Positions 24,182 to 32,510 of a stretch of DNA of 41,695 nt are shown here, in pieces; the first letter of the stretch is position 1; each line of letters starts with the position of its first letter. Both the position numbers and the translations under genes were made by a program. The notes under the pieces were generated by a model, which saw nothing but the letters and a program-made list of their open reading frames with translations, did no database searches and had not been told where the DNA came from. Source of the DNA: an uncultured Pelagibacteraceae bacterium (lineage in GTDB: Bacteria; Pseudomonadota; Alphaproteobacteria; Pelagibacterales; Pelagibacteraceae); the NCBI GenBank assembly GCA_902609675.1, contig CACLST010000008.1, positions 1-41,695 on the forward strand, read 5' to 3'.

Positions 24182-25019
24182 TTAAACTTATTTCTTCATT
24201 AATTAATTCATGTTCTTTATCTCTAAGATGATAATGTTTTTTTATCAATGATAGTTTTAGCAAGTCATATATAGATAATAATGTTTGAAAAATTTTGCCA
24301 CTATTGCTAACAAAAATTTTACCTGATTGGTTATAATTTTGAATTGTTTGCTTTTTAATAATATTTTTACCAATTTGCCTATAAACTCTTCTTGCCACTA
24401 AAATTGAAAATCTAATATTTAATGGAATATCCTTTATTGAAGAAAAACTACTATCGTAAAATAAATCTGCAGTAGCCAATGTTTCTTTTATAGTTTCAAA
24501 ATTATGTTTTATATAAAACCTTTGATTTTTAGAGTCCTCTATTACATCTCTTGAAATATTTGTAAGTTGCATGGCTATACCCAAATCTATAGCTGATTTA
24601 AGAGAATCAGAGTTTGTGACATTTAGAATTTTTGCCATCATTAATCCAACAGTTCCTGCTACTCTATATGAATAAATTAATAATTCCTTTTTTGAATTTA
24701 ATCTTACTTCATTTTTAATATCAGACTCTACACCATCAAATAAGTCTTCTACAATTTTTGTAGAAATATTATATTCATCCATTAATATCCACATGTTTTT
24801 AATTATACGGTTCTGAAATTCTTTATTGATAAAATTATTTTTGAAGTTTAAAAATCTTCTTGATTTAACATCAATCGCACCTTCATCGTCAGCTATATTG
24901 TCTAAAGTTCTACAAAAATCGTATAAATTAGAACATTTCAAATAAGTTTCTTTTGGAAGAAAAAAACCAGCCCAGTTAAATGATTTTGCGTATATAGATA
25001 GAAAACTCTTTTTCTCCAT
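24168..25019 (-). CDS. crtB: Phytoene synthase
   Basis: CrtB condenses two geranylgeranyl diphosphates into phytoene. The 283-residue protein has the first Asp-rich motif D40-N-I-A-D44-D in CRTLDNIADDEG and the second as N154 to D162 in NISRDVIED. Length is normal. The start shares one base with the crtI stop. The supplier of geranylgeranyl diphosphate (crtE/ispA type) is not in the window. Confidence 0.95.
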   Translation of the reverse strand: MEKKSFLSIYAKSFNWAGFFLPKETYLKCSNLYDFCRTLDNIADDEGAIDVKSRRFLNFKNNFINKEFQNRIIKNMWILMDEYNISTKIVEDLFDGVESDIKNEVRLNSKKELLIYSYRVAGTVGLMMAKILNVTNSDSLKSAIDLGIAMQLTNISRDVIEDSKNQRFYIKHNFETIKETLATADLFYDSSFSSIKDIPLNIRFSILVARRVYRQIGKNIIKKQTIQNYNQSGKIFVSNSGKIFQTLLSIYDLLKLSLIKKHYHLRDKEHELINEEISLNERF

Positions 25020-26476
25020 TATAGAATTTTGTCTAAGACTTTTGCTGAAGATAGTACTCCTGGCACACCTGCTCCAGGATGAGTACCTGCTCCAACAAAA
25101 TATAAACCATCAAAAATCTCTGATTTATTATGAAATCTAAAATAAGCTGATTGGGAAAATTTTGGTTGAATAGAAAAACCTGAGCCATATTTTGTATTTA
25201 ACTCTTTCTCAAAATAATCAGGAGTTAAGTAAAAATCCTCAACAATATTTTCACTTAGATTAGGCAGTAAACTTTCCTCCATTTTTTTAATAACTAAGTT
25301 TTTCATTTTATCTCCCTCAATAGACCAATCTATACCAGATTGATTGTTAGGAACTGGCACCAACACATAAAAACAATCATGATTATCAGGCGCCATAGAT
25401 TTGTCTGTAGCTGTTGGTCTATGTAAATAGTAACTAATATCGTCATTTAATTTTTTATTGTTAAAAATATCGTCCAAGTGTTCCTTGTACTTATCTCCAA
25501 ATTTGATTGTATGATGTTCAACATCATCGTAAACTTTTTTGGTTCCAAAGTAATACACAAATAAACCCATTGAATATTCCATTCTTTTCATTTTCCAATT
25601 AAAAATAGAATTACTACTATTTGTGTTTGCTAATTTTGAGTAAACTGCAGGTGGATCTGCGTTACAAATAACATTATCTGTTTCTATTTTATTCCCATTG
25701 TTTAGTTCAACCCCAGTTATTTTATTTTTATTTGATATGATTTGATTTACTTCACAACCTTTTAATATTTTTATATTTTCTTCATTCATTAGTTTTTCCA
25801 TACCATTTATTATTTGACCAGTACCACCCATTGAATAATGAATTCCCCATTTTTTTTCTAAATATAAAATTAACCCATATATTGATGTCGTTGTGAATGG
25901 ATTACCACCGACCAATAGTGGATGCATACTAAGTAATCTTCTTAATTTTTCATTTTTTATATAAGAGGAAACCAAACCATAAACAGATTTATAACTCTTT
26001 AGATTTAATAAAGAAGGTATTTGCTTTAACATAAAAGAGGGTTTATCAAATGGGACATCTGATAGTTCAGTAAAACCTTTATCAAAAATTTTTTTTGTAA
26101 AATTAACTAAATTTTTATATCCGTTTACATCTTTTTCATTAATCTTTTTTATTTGATTAATCATTTCATCTTCATCGCCAGAATAGTCAAACTTAAAACC
26201 ATCTTCAAAAACAAATTGATACCAAGTTTTTAAAGATTTTATTTCTAAATAATCTTTTGAATTCTTGTTAAAAAGCTGAAATAATTCATCAATCAAGTAG
26301 GGTGCTGTTATAACGGTTGGGCCACCATCAAATGTAAATCCATTTTTTTTAAAGACTCTTGCCCGTCCACCTAAATCTTTATGTTTTTCAATTAAGGTTA
26401 CATTATGGCCTTTAGCTTTTAACCTTAATGCTGCAGCCATACCACCAAAACCTGATCCTATTACTATCGAATTCAT
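25019..26476 (-). CDS. crtI: Phytoene desaturase (lycopene-forming)
   Basis: CrtI introduces four double bonds into phytoene to give lycopene, using FAD. The 485-residue protein has the N-terminal motif GSGFGGMAAALRLKAKG (7-23), GGRARVFKKNGFTFDGGPTV slightly later, and the C-terminal CrtI signature VGAGTHPGAGVPG (near 465). It is first in the crtI-crtB-crtY-blh set and 44 bp downstream of atpF, the largest gap in this minus-strand run. That gap contains ttacgt and tataaa on the minus strand, 18 bp apart, a possible weak promoter. Confidence 0.95.
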   Translation of the reverse strand: MNSIVIGSGFGGMAAALRLKAKGHNVTLIEKHKDLGGRARVFKKNGFTFDGGPTVITAPYLIDELFQLFNKNSKDYLEIKSLKTWYQFVFEDGFKFDYSGDEDEMINQIKKINEKDVNGYKNLVNFTKKIFDKGFTELSDVPFDKPSFMLKQIPSLLNLKSYKSVYGLVSSYIKNEKLRRLLSMHPLLVGGNPFTTTSIYGLILYLEKKWGIHYSMGGTGQIINGMEKLMNEENIKILKGCEVNQIISNKNKITGVELNNGNKIETDNVICNADPPAVYSKLANTNSSNSIFNWKMKRMEYSMGLFVYYFGTKKVYDDVEHHTIKFGDKYKEHLDDIFNNKKLNDDISYYLHRPTATDKSMAPDNHDCFYVLVPVPNNQSGIDWSIEGDKMKNLVIKKMEESLLPNLSENIVEDFYLTPDYFEKELNTKYGSGFSIQPKFSQSAYFRFHNKSEIFDGLYFVGAGTHPGAGVPGVLSSAKVLDKIL

Positions 26477-26520
26477 AATTTGGATTTTATATTATTTTAA
26501 GAAAATGTAACGTAATTTAG

Positions 26521-27015
26521 TTATGGATTAATTTTTTTTAATTCAGTCTTTGCTTCTTCGAGATTTTTTTCAAAAAGATTATCTAGTTTAGATTTATCAA
26601 CTGTTGTTGTTATAATTTTTTTCACTGACTCCAGGGCAATTTTAATCGAAGTATCTTTGATTTCTTTAATTGCTGCATCTTTCATCTGATTTATTTTTGT
26701 TTGAGTTAAATTCTTCTTTATTTCAGAAGTTCTATGAAATTTTTCATTCATACTTATAACAAGTTGTTCAGATTCAGTTTTAGCTTGATCAAGGATCTTT
26801 TTTGACTCCCCTTCAACAGAATTAAGTTTAGCTTGAGCTTCATCTAATAGTTTTTTTGACTCAACTCTTAACTTTTCACTCTCATCGATTTCTTTTTTTA
26901 TATCTCCTATCATTTTTGTTAGGAGATTATTTATATTCTGAGGTATTTTAAAATATATCAATAGACCTATAAAAATAAAAAACGATATTGCTACCCAAAA
27001 AGTTGCATCAAACAT
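26521..27015 (-). CDS. atpF: ATP synthase F0 subunit b
   Basis: Part of the peripheral stalk joining F0 to F1. The 164-residue protein has one N-terminal membrane helix (about 5-22) followed by a long charged coiled coil rich in K, E and Q. It lacks the N-terminal leader found in the partner b' subunit. It overlaps the b' gene by 8 bases. Alphaproteobacteria commonly carry such a b/b' pair. It is the last F0 gene before the carotenoid set. Confidence 0.88.
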   Translation of the reverse strand: MFDATFWVAISFFIFIGLLIYFKIPQNINNLLTKMIGDIKKEIDESEKLRVESKKLLDEAQAKLNSVEGESKKILDQAKTESEQLVISMNEKFHRTSEIKKNLTQTKINQMKDAAIKEIKDTSIKIALESVKKIITTTVDKSKLDNLFEKNLEEAKTELKKINP

Positions 27016-27595
27016 CTTTTCTCTCTTTGTTTATTCTTGATTGGTCTTCTACAATTGCTGCTATGCTGCTACTATTTACTTCTTCACCAATTAGCTCTTT
27101 TATTAACTCAGCTGATGTTTCAGCTGCTATTTTATTTATTTTTTCTCCTGATTTATTCTTTAGATCAGATAATTCCTTTTCTACTTCACCTATTTCTTCA
27201 TCAAGATCTTTCTCTAATCCAGCTCTTTTTTTATTTATGTCATCCAAAATCTTTTCTCTAGCCTCATTAAAGTAACTTTTAGCTTTAAGTTTACTGTCTA
27301 AAATAATCTTTTCATATTCGTCAATTTTTTTTTGACTTTCCTCTTTTTGTTTATCTGCTGTCTCAATGTTTTCAAGTATTTGTGATTTTCTAGTTTCCAG
27401 GTTATCGCTAATCTTAGGTAATATAACTTTAGTCAAAATAATAAAAAGTATTCCAAACGTGATGATAAGCCAGAAGATTTGAGAAATCCAAAACTCTGGA
27501 TTAAGTTGAGGCATACCACCACTTTCAGCGGCAAATACTGTATTAAAACACGCAAAGCATGTAACGAATAATAAAAAAACTATTTTTTTTAACAT
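27008..27595 (-). CDS. atpG: ATP synthase F0 subunit b'
   Basis: Second peripheral-stalk subunit, 195 residues. It has a signal-like N-terminal stretch (about 1-22, ending VFAAESGG), the family segment MPQLNPEFWISQIFWLIITFGILF (28 onward) forming the membrane helix, and a long coiled coil. The MPQ-x-x-P-E-x-W start of the mature part is typical of b'. A second in-frame ATG at residue 28 could be the true start if the leader is not used. The gene symbol follows one naming scheme; atpF' or atpX is also used. Confidence 0.87.
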   Translation of the reverse strand: MLKKIVFLLFVTCFACFNTVFAAESGGMPQLNPEFWISQIFWLIITFGILFIILTKVILPKISDNLETRKSQILENIETADKQKEESQKKIDEYEKIILDSKLKAKSYFNEAREKILDDINKKRAGLEKDLDEEIGEVEKELSDLKNKSGEKINKIAAETSAELIKELIGEEVNSSSIAAIVEDQSRINKERKDV

Positions 27596-27598
27596 TAA

Positions 27599-27826
27599 CT
27601 AAAATGCAAATAAAATAATCAACGCAACTACTAATCCAAACAATCCTGTTGCTTCAGCTAAAGCAAATCCTAATAACAAGTTAGGGAATTGTTTTTGAGC
27701 TGCAGATGGATTTCTCATAGCACCAGATAAGTAATTACCAAAGATAATTCCTATACCAACTCCCGCGCCCGCTAGTGCGATAGCTGCTAATCCTGCTCCT
27801 ATCATTTTTGCTGCTTCTAATTCCAT
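27599..27826 (-). CDS. atpE: ATP synthase F0 subunit c
   Basis: The rotor ring subunit, 75 residues with two membrane helices joined by the polar loop RNPSAAQKQ. The proton-binding carboxylate is E58 in FALAEATGLF. The first helix has a glycine-rich face (AGAGVGIGIIFG) and no Gln at the usual sodium-ligand position, so a proton-coupled ring is likely. A strong Shine-Dalgarno precedes the start. Confidence 0.96.
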   Translation of the reverse strand: MELEAAKMIGAGLAAIALAGAGVGIGIIFGNYLSGAMRNPSAAQKQFPNLLLGFALAEATGLFGLVVALIILFAF

Positions 27827-27830
27827 TTTT

Positions 27831-27836
27831 CCTCCT
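27831..27836 (-). promoter_or_regulatory. Strong Shine-Dalgarno site for atpE
   Basis: AGGAGG on the minus strand, 4 bases before the atpE ATG. Most genes in this window show no recognisable ribosome binding site, so this one stands out. It fits the need for many c subunits per ATP synthase from a shared polycistronic message. Confidence 0.75.
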
Positions 27837-27843
27837 TTTTTTA

Positions 27844-28578
27844 TTAATGGTGTAGATTTAATGCATCATTTAAATAAATGCATGTTAAAATTGCAAATAC
27901 ATATGCTTGAAGAAAAGCAACTAGTATCTCCAAACCTGTAAGTGCAACCGAAAAACTAAGTGGAAGCCATCCACCTACAATTCCTAAGCTTATAACAAAG
28001 CCTCCAAATACCTTCATCATCGTGTGACCAGCCATCATATTTGCAAATAGTCTGACTGATAAACTAATTGGTCTACTTAAATACGAAATAATTTCTATAA
28101 CAACTATCAGTGGAAGTAGAACCATTGGAACCCCACTTGGTACAAACAATTTCAAATATCCCAATCCATGTTTCATAAATCCAATAATTGTAACTCCAAC
28201 AAAAATAAATGCTGCAAGTACAAATGTAACTATAATATGGCTTGTAACTGTAAATGCGTAAGGTATCATTCCGAACATATTACAGAATAGTACAAACATA
28301 AATAATGAGAAAATAAATGAAAAGTAGGGTTTTGCTTTTGATCCTGCTGTATCATTAATCATTTTGGCAACAAAGGAATAACTTAATTCTGATAGTAATT
28401 GTAGTTTATCAGGTATTAGAGTTTTTTTCTTTGCTCCTAGATTAAAAATTATCAAAATAGCTAAAGAACTAATGACCATGAATAAACTCGCATTAGTGAA
28501 AGAGATATCAACTGAGCCTAATTTAATTTCTGGACCAATTCTATAAACATTGAATTGGTACATTGGATTTGATGCCAT
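27844..28578 (-). CDS. atpB: ATP synthase F0 subunit a
   Basis: The stator channel subunit, 244 residues with five or six membrane helices. The essential arginine is R176 in LSVRLFANMMAGH, the most conserved motif of the family. The C-terminal helix pair (GLEILVAFLQAYVFAILTCIYLNDA) is also typical. It lies 9 bp after atpI and 17 bp before atpE. Confidence 0.96.
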   Translation of the reverse strand: MASNPMYQFNVYRIGPEIKLGSVDISFTNASLFMVISSLAILIIFNLGAKKKTLIPDKLQLLSELSYSFVAKMINDTAGSKAKPYFSFIFSLFMFVLFCNMFGMIPYAFTVTSHIIVTFVLAAFIFVGVTIIGFMKHGLGYLKLFVPSGVPMVLLPLIVVIEIISYLSRPISLSVRLFANMMAGHTMMKVFGGFVISLGIVGGWLPLSFSVALTGLEILVAFLQAYVFAILTCIYLNDALNLHH

Positions 28579-28587
28579 TATATTCTC

Positions 28588-28866
28588 TTATTTTTTTTGC
28601 ATTTTTTTTGCTGATTTAATTACATTCATAATTCCTGCAATTACTCCTACAAAAAAAAAAATTAAAATTAACCAGGGCTTAGTACCAAACCAATTGTCTA
28701 AAATAAACCCAATAATTGTCCCAACAGCTACTGCTGCAACTAATTCAGTGCTCATTTTAAAAGCATGACCCATTCCTGATGTAGAAGGCTCTTTGCTCTC
28801 AGAATATTTTGATTTTGCTCTATTTTTTGCACTTTTAAGGCGAGTTTTAAAATCTTCGTCTTCCAT
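28588..28866 (-). CDS. atpI: AtpI/F0F1 assembly protein
   Basis: A 92-residue protein with a charged N-terminus (about 35 residues) and two membrane helices (about 42-60 and 66-85). The segment MSTELVAAVAVGTIIGFILDNWFGTKPW is characteristic of AtpI-type proteins, which help assemble the c-ring or handle magnesium. It is first of the F0 genes, only 4 bp after the smc stop codon, so the F0 operon appears joined to smc. Confidence 0.85.
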   Translation of the reverse strand: MEDEDFKTRLKSAKNRAKSKYSESKEPSTSGMGHAFKMSTELVAAVAVGTIIGFILDNWFGTKPWLILIFFFVGVIAGIMNVIKSAKKMQKK

Positions 28867-28870
28867 TAGC

Positions 28871-31444
28871 CTAAGCTACCATGCTCTCAGCTTTTTGAAG
28901 GTCAACTGCAACTAGTTGACTTATTCCTTTCTCTGGCATTGTGACCCCGTATAATCTATCCATTTTTGACATAGTTAATGCGTGGTGGGTCACTATTATA
29001 AATCTTGTAGAAGTAATCTTTGTCAGTTCACTTAATAGATTACAAAATCTTGTTACATTTGCATCATCTAGTGGTGCATCGACTTCGTCCAGAACGCAAA
29101 TAGGGGATGGGTTAGTAAGAAATACCGCAAATATAAGTGATAATGCTGTCAAAGCTTGTTCACCACCAGATAGTAAAGTAATTGACTGCAGTCTTTTTCC
29201 TGGAGGACTGACCAGCATTTCCAAACCAGCATCTAGTGGATCGTCAGAGTCTACTAGTTCTAACTTAGCGCTACCCCCATTAAATAATTTTGTGTAAACC
29301 TCATTAAATTTTCTATTCACTCTTTCAAAAGCATCTAACAATCTTTCTCGACCTTTTTGATTAAGTTCTGTTATGCTTTCCTTCAATTTTAATATTGCTG
29401 TAACAAGATCTTGTCTATCTTGTTCCATTTTTTTTATTTCAGTTTTATATTTTTCAGTTTCATCATCTGCTCTTAAATTAACAGATCCAAGCTTCTCTCT
29501 TTCCCTCTTTTTTTCATCTAGTAACTCTTCTTGAGTAACTAAGTCAGGAAATTCATCATGTTTTTCAAGATTTGAATAATTAAGTATGTCGTCTTCTTCT
29601 ATATTCAACTCTGTCATAACTCTTTCCAAAAGATCATTTCTTCTTTTATTTAAACCTTCAATTGTAGCTCCTGAGCTAGCTTTTTTCTCTCTAATTTCTA
29701 TTGAACTTTCTTTTGTATTATTTAACTGAACTCTAATTTCTGCAATATTATTATCAATTTTTTCAACTAAAATTTCATTTTCATTTTTTTCATTTTCTGA
29801 AATCCTTAAGTTTTCGGAAATCTTTCCTTTTTTTTCTGCTTGAGACTCTGGCTGTTTTTCTAGATCACTTAATTTATCTACAAGCTTAGTCTTTCTTGCA
29901 TTGAGTTCATTTACCATTTTTTCAGAATTAATTAAAAGATTTTGCCAACTTTCAAATTCTTGATCAATTATACTTATTCTCTCTTTTCTTTTGACAGATT
30001 CTTTTTTTATGTTTTGGTTTTTACTATAGTTTTCAGCATAATCGTCCTGTAATTTTTTTATTTGATCACTTTTTGAGGTTAGAGTTGAAACTACATCATC
30101 ATTCTCAACTTCTTTAACTTTAATAGTTAAGTAAGACAAATTAACTATACATTCATCTAAAATTTTAATTGTCTGATGATTTCTATTTTCTGAAATTAGT
30201 TTTTTAACTTCTTCGATTTGGCTTTTTATGTTGCTAATAATTTCATTATTTTTTTGCATAGATTCAGCACTGAAACTCTCTAATAATGTATCCATTCTAT
30301 CTTGCTCACTTTTTAATTTTGATTTAGAGTTTTCGAGGTCTTGATTGGAAAGTTTTTCTGTTTCATAATATTTTGAATCTGTATCAATTAAGATATTTCT
30401 CTCCTCTTTTAATCTTTTTTCGTTTGAATTTGCATCAATTACAATGCTTTTTTCCCTATCTATGTCTTCATCTATAACTTTTATAGAACTTTTTATTGTA
30501 TCTATTTCCTCATTTATTCTAGTACTTTCCTCATCTAAAGCCTTTAGCTCAAGATTTAATCTTTGGATCTTAGATAAATTTTCTATATTTTTTTGTCGTA
30601 TTGGCTCTACTCTTTCATGTTCATTGTTAATTTTTTTTTCTAGTTCTTCAATTTGTCTATTAAATTCCTCTACTTTCCCATCTGCCTCATCATTTACTTC
30701 ATTTTCTAAAGTTATTTCTTTATCAATTTCTACAAGTCTTAAATAATAAAGCCCTGCCTCAACTTTTTTTATTGCTTCGGAAATTAATTTATACTTTGCT
30801 GCTTCCTCAGCTTGCTTTTCTAAGTTTGCTAATTGTTTTTCTTGTTGTCTTCTAAGTTCATCGGCTCTTTTTAAATTATTTTCTGCTGCTCCTAATCTAA
30901 TTTCTGCTTCATGTCTTCTAACATGCAAACCTGCAATCCCAGCAGCTTCTTCAAGTATAGCCCTTCTATCTGACGGTTTTGCTGTAACCAAAGCTCCAAT
31001 TCTGCCTTGACTTATTAATGATGGTGAATGAGCCCCCGTAGACAGATCTGCAAAAAACATTTGTGCATCTTTTGCTCTAACTTCTTTGTTGTTTATGTAA
31101 AACTTTGATCCTTTATCTTTCTCAATCTTTCTTCGAATTTCTATTTCCTCTAGATCATTGTATTGGTGTGGTCCATCTTTATTCTCATTATTTAAACTTA
31201 AAACTACTTCAGCAATATTTTTTGATGGTTTATTTGATGTGCCTGAAAATATTACATCCTCCATTCCAGAGCCCCTCATACTTTTTGCTGAAGTTTCTCC
31301 CATGCACCATCTAAGAGATTCAACTATGTTTGACTTTCCACAACCGTTAGGACCAACAATTCCTGTAAGACCTTTTTCAATTAAAAAGTTAGTTTTCTCT
31401 GCAAAAGACTTAAAGCCATTTAATTGGATTTTTTTAAACTCCAT
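28871..31444 (-). CDS. smc: Chromosome segregation SMC protein, short and apparently hinge-poor
   Basis: An SMC-family ATPase of 857 residues; bacterial SMC is usually 1100-1200. The head is intact: Walker A GPNGCGKS (31-38), Q-loop SLISQGRIG (142-150), signature LLSGGEQAL (758-766) and Walker B ICVLDEVDAPLDD (782-794). Coiled coil spans about 175-385 and 455-700. The segment between, about 70 residues (386-455), is too short for the usual globular hinge of 150 or so residues and lacks its glycine-rich motifs. The reading frame is continuous. In the run it lies after the DsbA-like gene and before atpI. Confidence 0.9.
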   Translation of the reverse strand: MEFKKIQLNGFKSFAEKTNFLIEKGLTGIVGPNGCGKSNIVESLRWCMGETSAKSMRGSGMEDVIFSGTSNKPSKNIAEVVLSLNNENKDGPHQYNDLEEIEIRRKIEKDKGSKFYINNKEVRAKDAQMFFADLSTGAHSPSLISQGRIGALVTAKPSDRRAILEEAAGIAGLHVRRHEAEIRLGAAENNLKRADELRRQQEKQLANLEKQAEEAAKYKLISEAIKKVEAGLYYLRLVEIDKEITLENEVNDEADGKVEEFNRQIEELEKKINNEHERVEPIRQKNIENLSKIQRLNLELKALDEESTRINEEIDTIKSSIKVIDEDIDREKSIVIDANSNEKRLKEERNILIDTDSKYYETEKLSNQDLENSKSKLKSEQDRMDTLLESFSAESMQKNNEIISNIKSQIEEVKKLISENRNHQTIKILDECIVNLSYLTIKVKEVENDDVVSTLTSKSDQIKKLQDDYAENYSKNQNIKKESVKRKERISIIDQEFESWQNLLINSEKMVNELNARKTKLVDKLSDLEKQPESQAEKKGKISENLRISENEKNENEILVEKIDNNIAEIRVQLNNTKESSIEIREKKASSGATIEGLNKRRNDLLERVMTELNIEEDDILNYSNLEKHDEFPDLVTQEELLDEKKREREKLGSVNLRADDETEKYKTEIKKMEQDRQDLVTAILKLKESITELNQKGRERLLDAFERVNRKFNEVYTKLFNGGSAKLELVDSDDPLDAGLEMLVSPPGKRLQSITLLSGGEQALTALSLIFAVFLTNPSPICVLDEVDAPLDDANVTRFCNLLSELTKITSTRFIIVTHHALTMSKMDRLYGVTMPEKGISQLVAVDLQKAESMVA

Positions 31445-31452
31445 TCAATGAC

Positions 31453-32034
31453 TTATATCAGTTTTTCTATATATTTTTTTAACTTTTTATAGTTGGATGC
31501 ATTTTCGAACTTTTCACCATTGATTATAAGTGTTGGTGTTGCCTCTATTTTGTAGTTTTTAGCTCCATTGATTCGGTCTTCTAAAATAAAGTCTTCTATT
31601 TCAGAGTTAGCTATACACTTTTCAAAATCTAATTTAAAATTTGATTCTTGAATCACCTTCTTTAGATTTTTGTTGAGATCTTCAATAGTGCTTCCTCTTA
31701 CCCAGCTACTTTGATTTTTATACAAATGATGAAGTATCTCTGAATTTCCATCATTTTTACAATGAGCTATTTTTGATGCATTAAATGCTGCCATATCTAA
31801 TGGAAAATTTCTAAATTCGATTAAAATTAAACCTTTATCTATAAAATCAGTTTTCAAGTTAGGATAAACATTTTTATGGAAATCTGCGCAATGACTACAT
31901 GTTAAAGACTCAAAAACTATAAGTTTTACTTTTGCATCTACATCACCCTCTGTGATCGATTTAATATCTGCTTTTGCACAAAGGCTAATAAAAAATAAAG
32001 ATATTATAAATGTTTGTATTAATATTTTTTTCAT
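31453..32034 (-). CDS. DsbA-like thioredoxin-fold protein
   Basis: A 193-residue periplasmic thiol oxidoreductase. It has a signal peptide (about 1-22, ending SLCAKA), an active site C46-S-H-C49 in LTCSHCADFH and a cis-proline loop EATPTLIING near residue 165. C-S-H-C is found in DsbA and in related DsbG/BdbD-like proteins. It overlaps the DUF721 gene by 4 bases and lies 8 bp before smc, an arrangement often seen in alphaproteobacteria (mutY, DUF721, thioredoxin domain, smc). Confidence 0.88.
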   Translation of the reverse strand: MKKILIQTFIISLFFISLCAKADIKSITEGDVDAKVKLIVFESLTCSHCADFHKNVYPNLKTDFIDKGLILIEFRNFPLDMAAFNASKIAHCKNDGNSEILHHLYKNQSSWVRGSTIEDLNKNLKKVIQESNFKLDFEKCIANSEIEDFILEDRINGAKNYKIEATPTLIINGEKFENASNYKKLKKYIEKLI

Positions 32035-32510
32035 CTCGATTTTAATAATTTATTTAATTCTAATAGTGATTGTTTTATTTTATCATTTTTAATATTGGTA
32101 ATCTTCTTAATATTTTTATTATTTGTCGCATTATTTATTTTGTCTTCTTTAATTTTTTCAAACTCTCCCTCAAAAGTCTTTAATTTTATGTCGTCAACTA
32201 CATTATAACCAAAAAATATATTCATTTTTTTTATAATTTCTTTTTTAGAGTATTCAAGATCTACTTCATTTCCTCTTTTGACCATTATGTTTAAACAGCT
32301 TCCATTTAATTTCGAATTTTTAAATGATCTTGGATAGGATACATTAAATAATTCTTTGCCAACAAGAAATTTCCAATTATCCAAAGTATTTGAAAAAATT
32401 TGACCTTTTTTATTCAATATTCTTTTTGCTTTTTGGGGCAAAGTATCTTTAAAAGATCTTAGTCCTTGAACAGATTTAGTTCTCTGCTTAGTATTATATT
32501 TAAAATTCAT
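32031..32510 (-). CDS. DUF721 (DciA-like) domain protein
   Basis: A 159-residue protein. The middle part (FSNTLDNWKFLVGKELFNVSYP and following LNIMVKRGNEVDLEYSKKEIIKKMNIFFGY) matches DUF721; some members (DciA) load the replicative helicase, but this role is not shown here. I chose ATG 32510, because a longer frame from 32603 would run far into mutY. The start codon abuts that of divergent mutY with no space (CAT|ATG). The C-terminal third is Lys/Asn-rich. Confidence 0.78.
   Translation of the reverse strand: MNFKYNTKQRTKSVQGLRSFKDTLPQKAKRILNKKGQIFSNTLDNWKFLVGKELFNVSYPRSFKNSKLNGSCLNIMVKRGNEVDLEYSKKEIIKKMNIFFGYNVVDDIKLKTFEGEFEKIKEDKINNATNNKNIKKITNIKNDKIKQSLLELNKLLKSR

Noticed and set aside
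28941-29297. 118-codon plus-strand frame opposite smc
   Set aside because: It is antisense to the conserved SMC ATPase motifs and has Ser-rich, low-complexity composition, as expected for a shadow frame.
28871-31444. smc as a frameshifted or deleted pseudogene
   Set aside because: The reading frame is continuous and both ATPase halves are complete with all motifs; only the middle is short.
19735-32510. Proteorhodopsin gene expected beside blh
   Set aside because: No protein with a seven-helix rhodopsin pattern or retinal-binding lysine motif is encoded in the window; it must be elsewhere if present.
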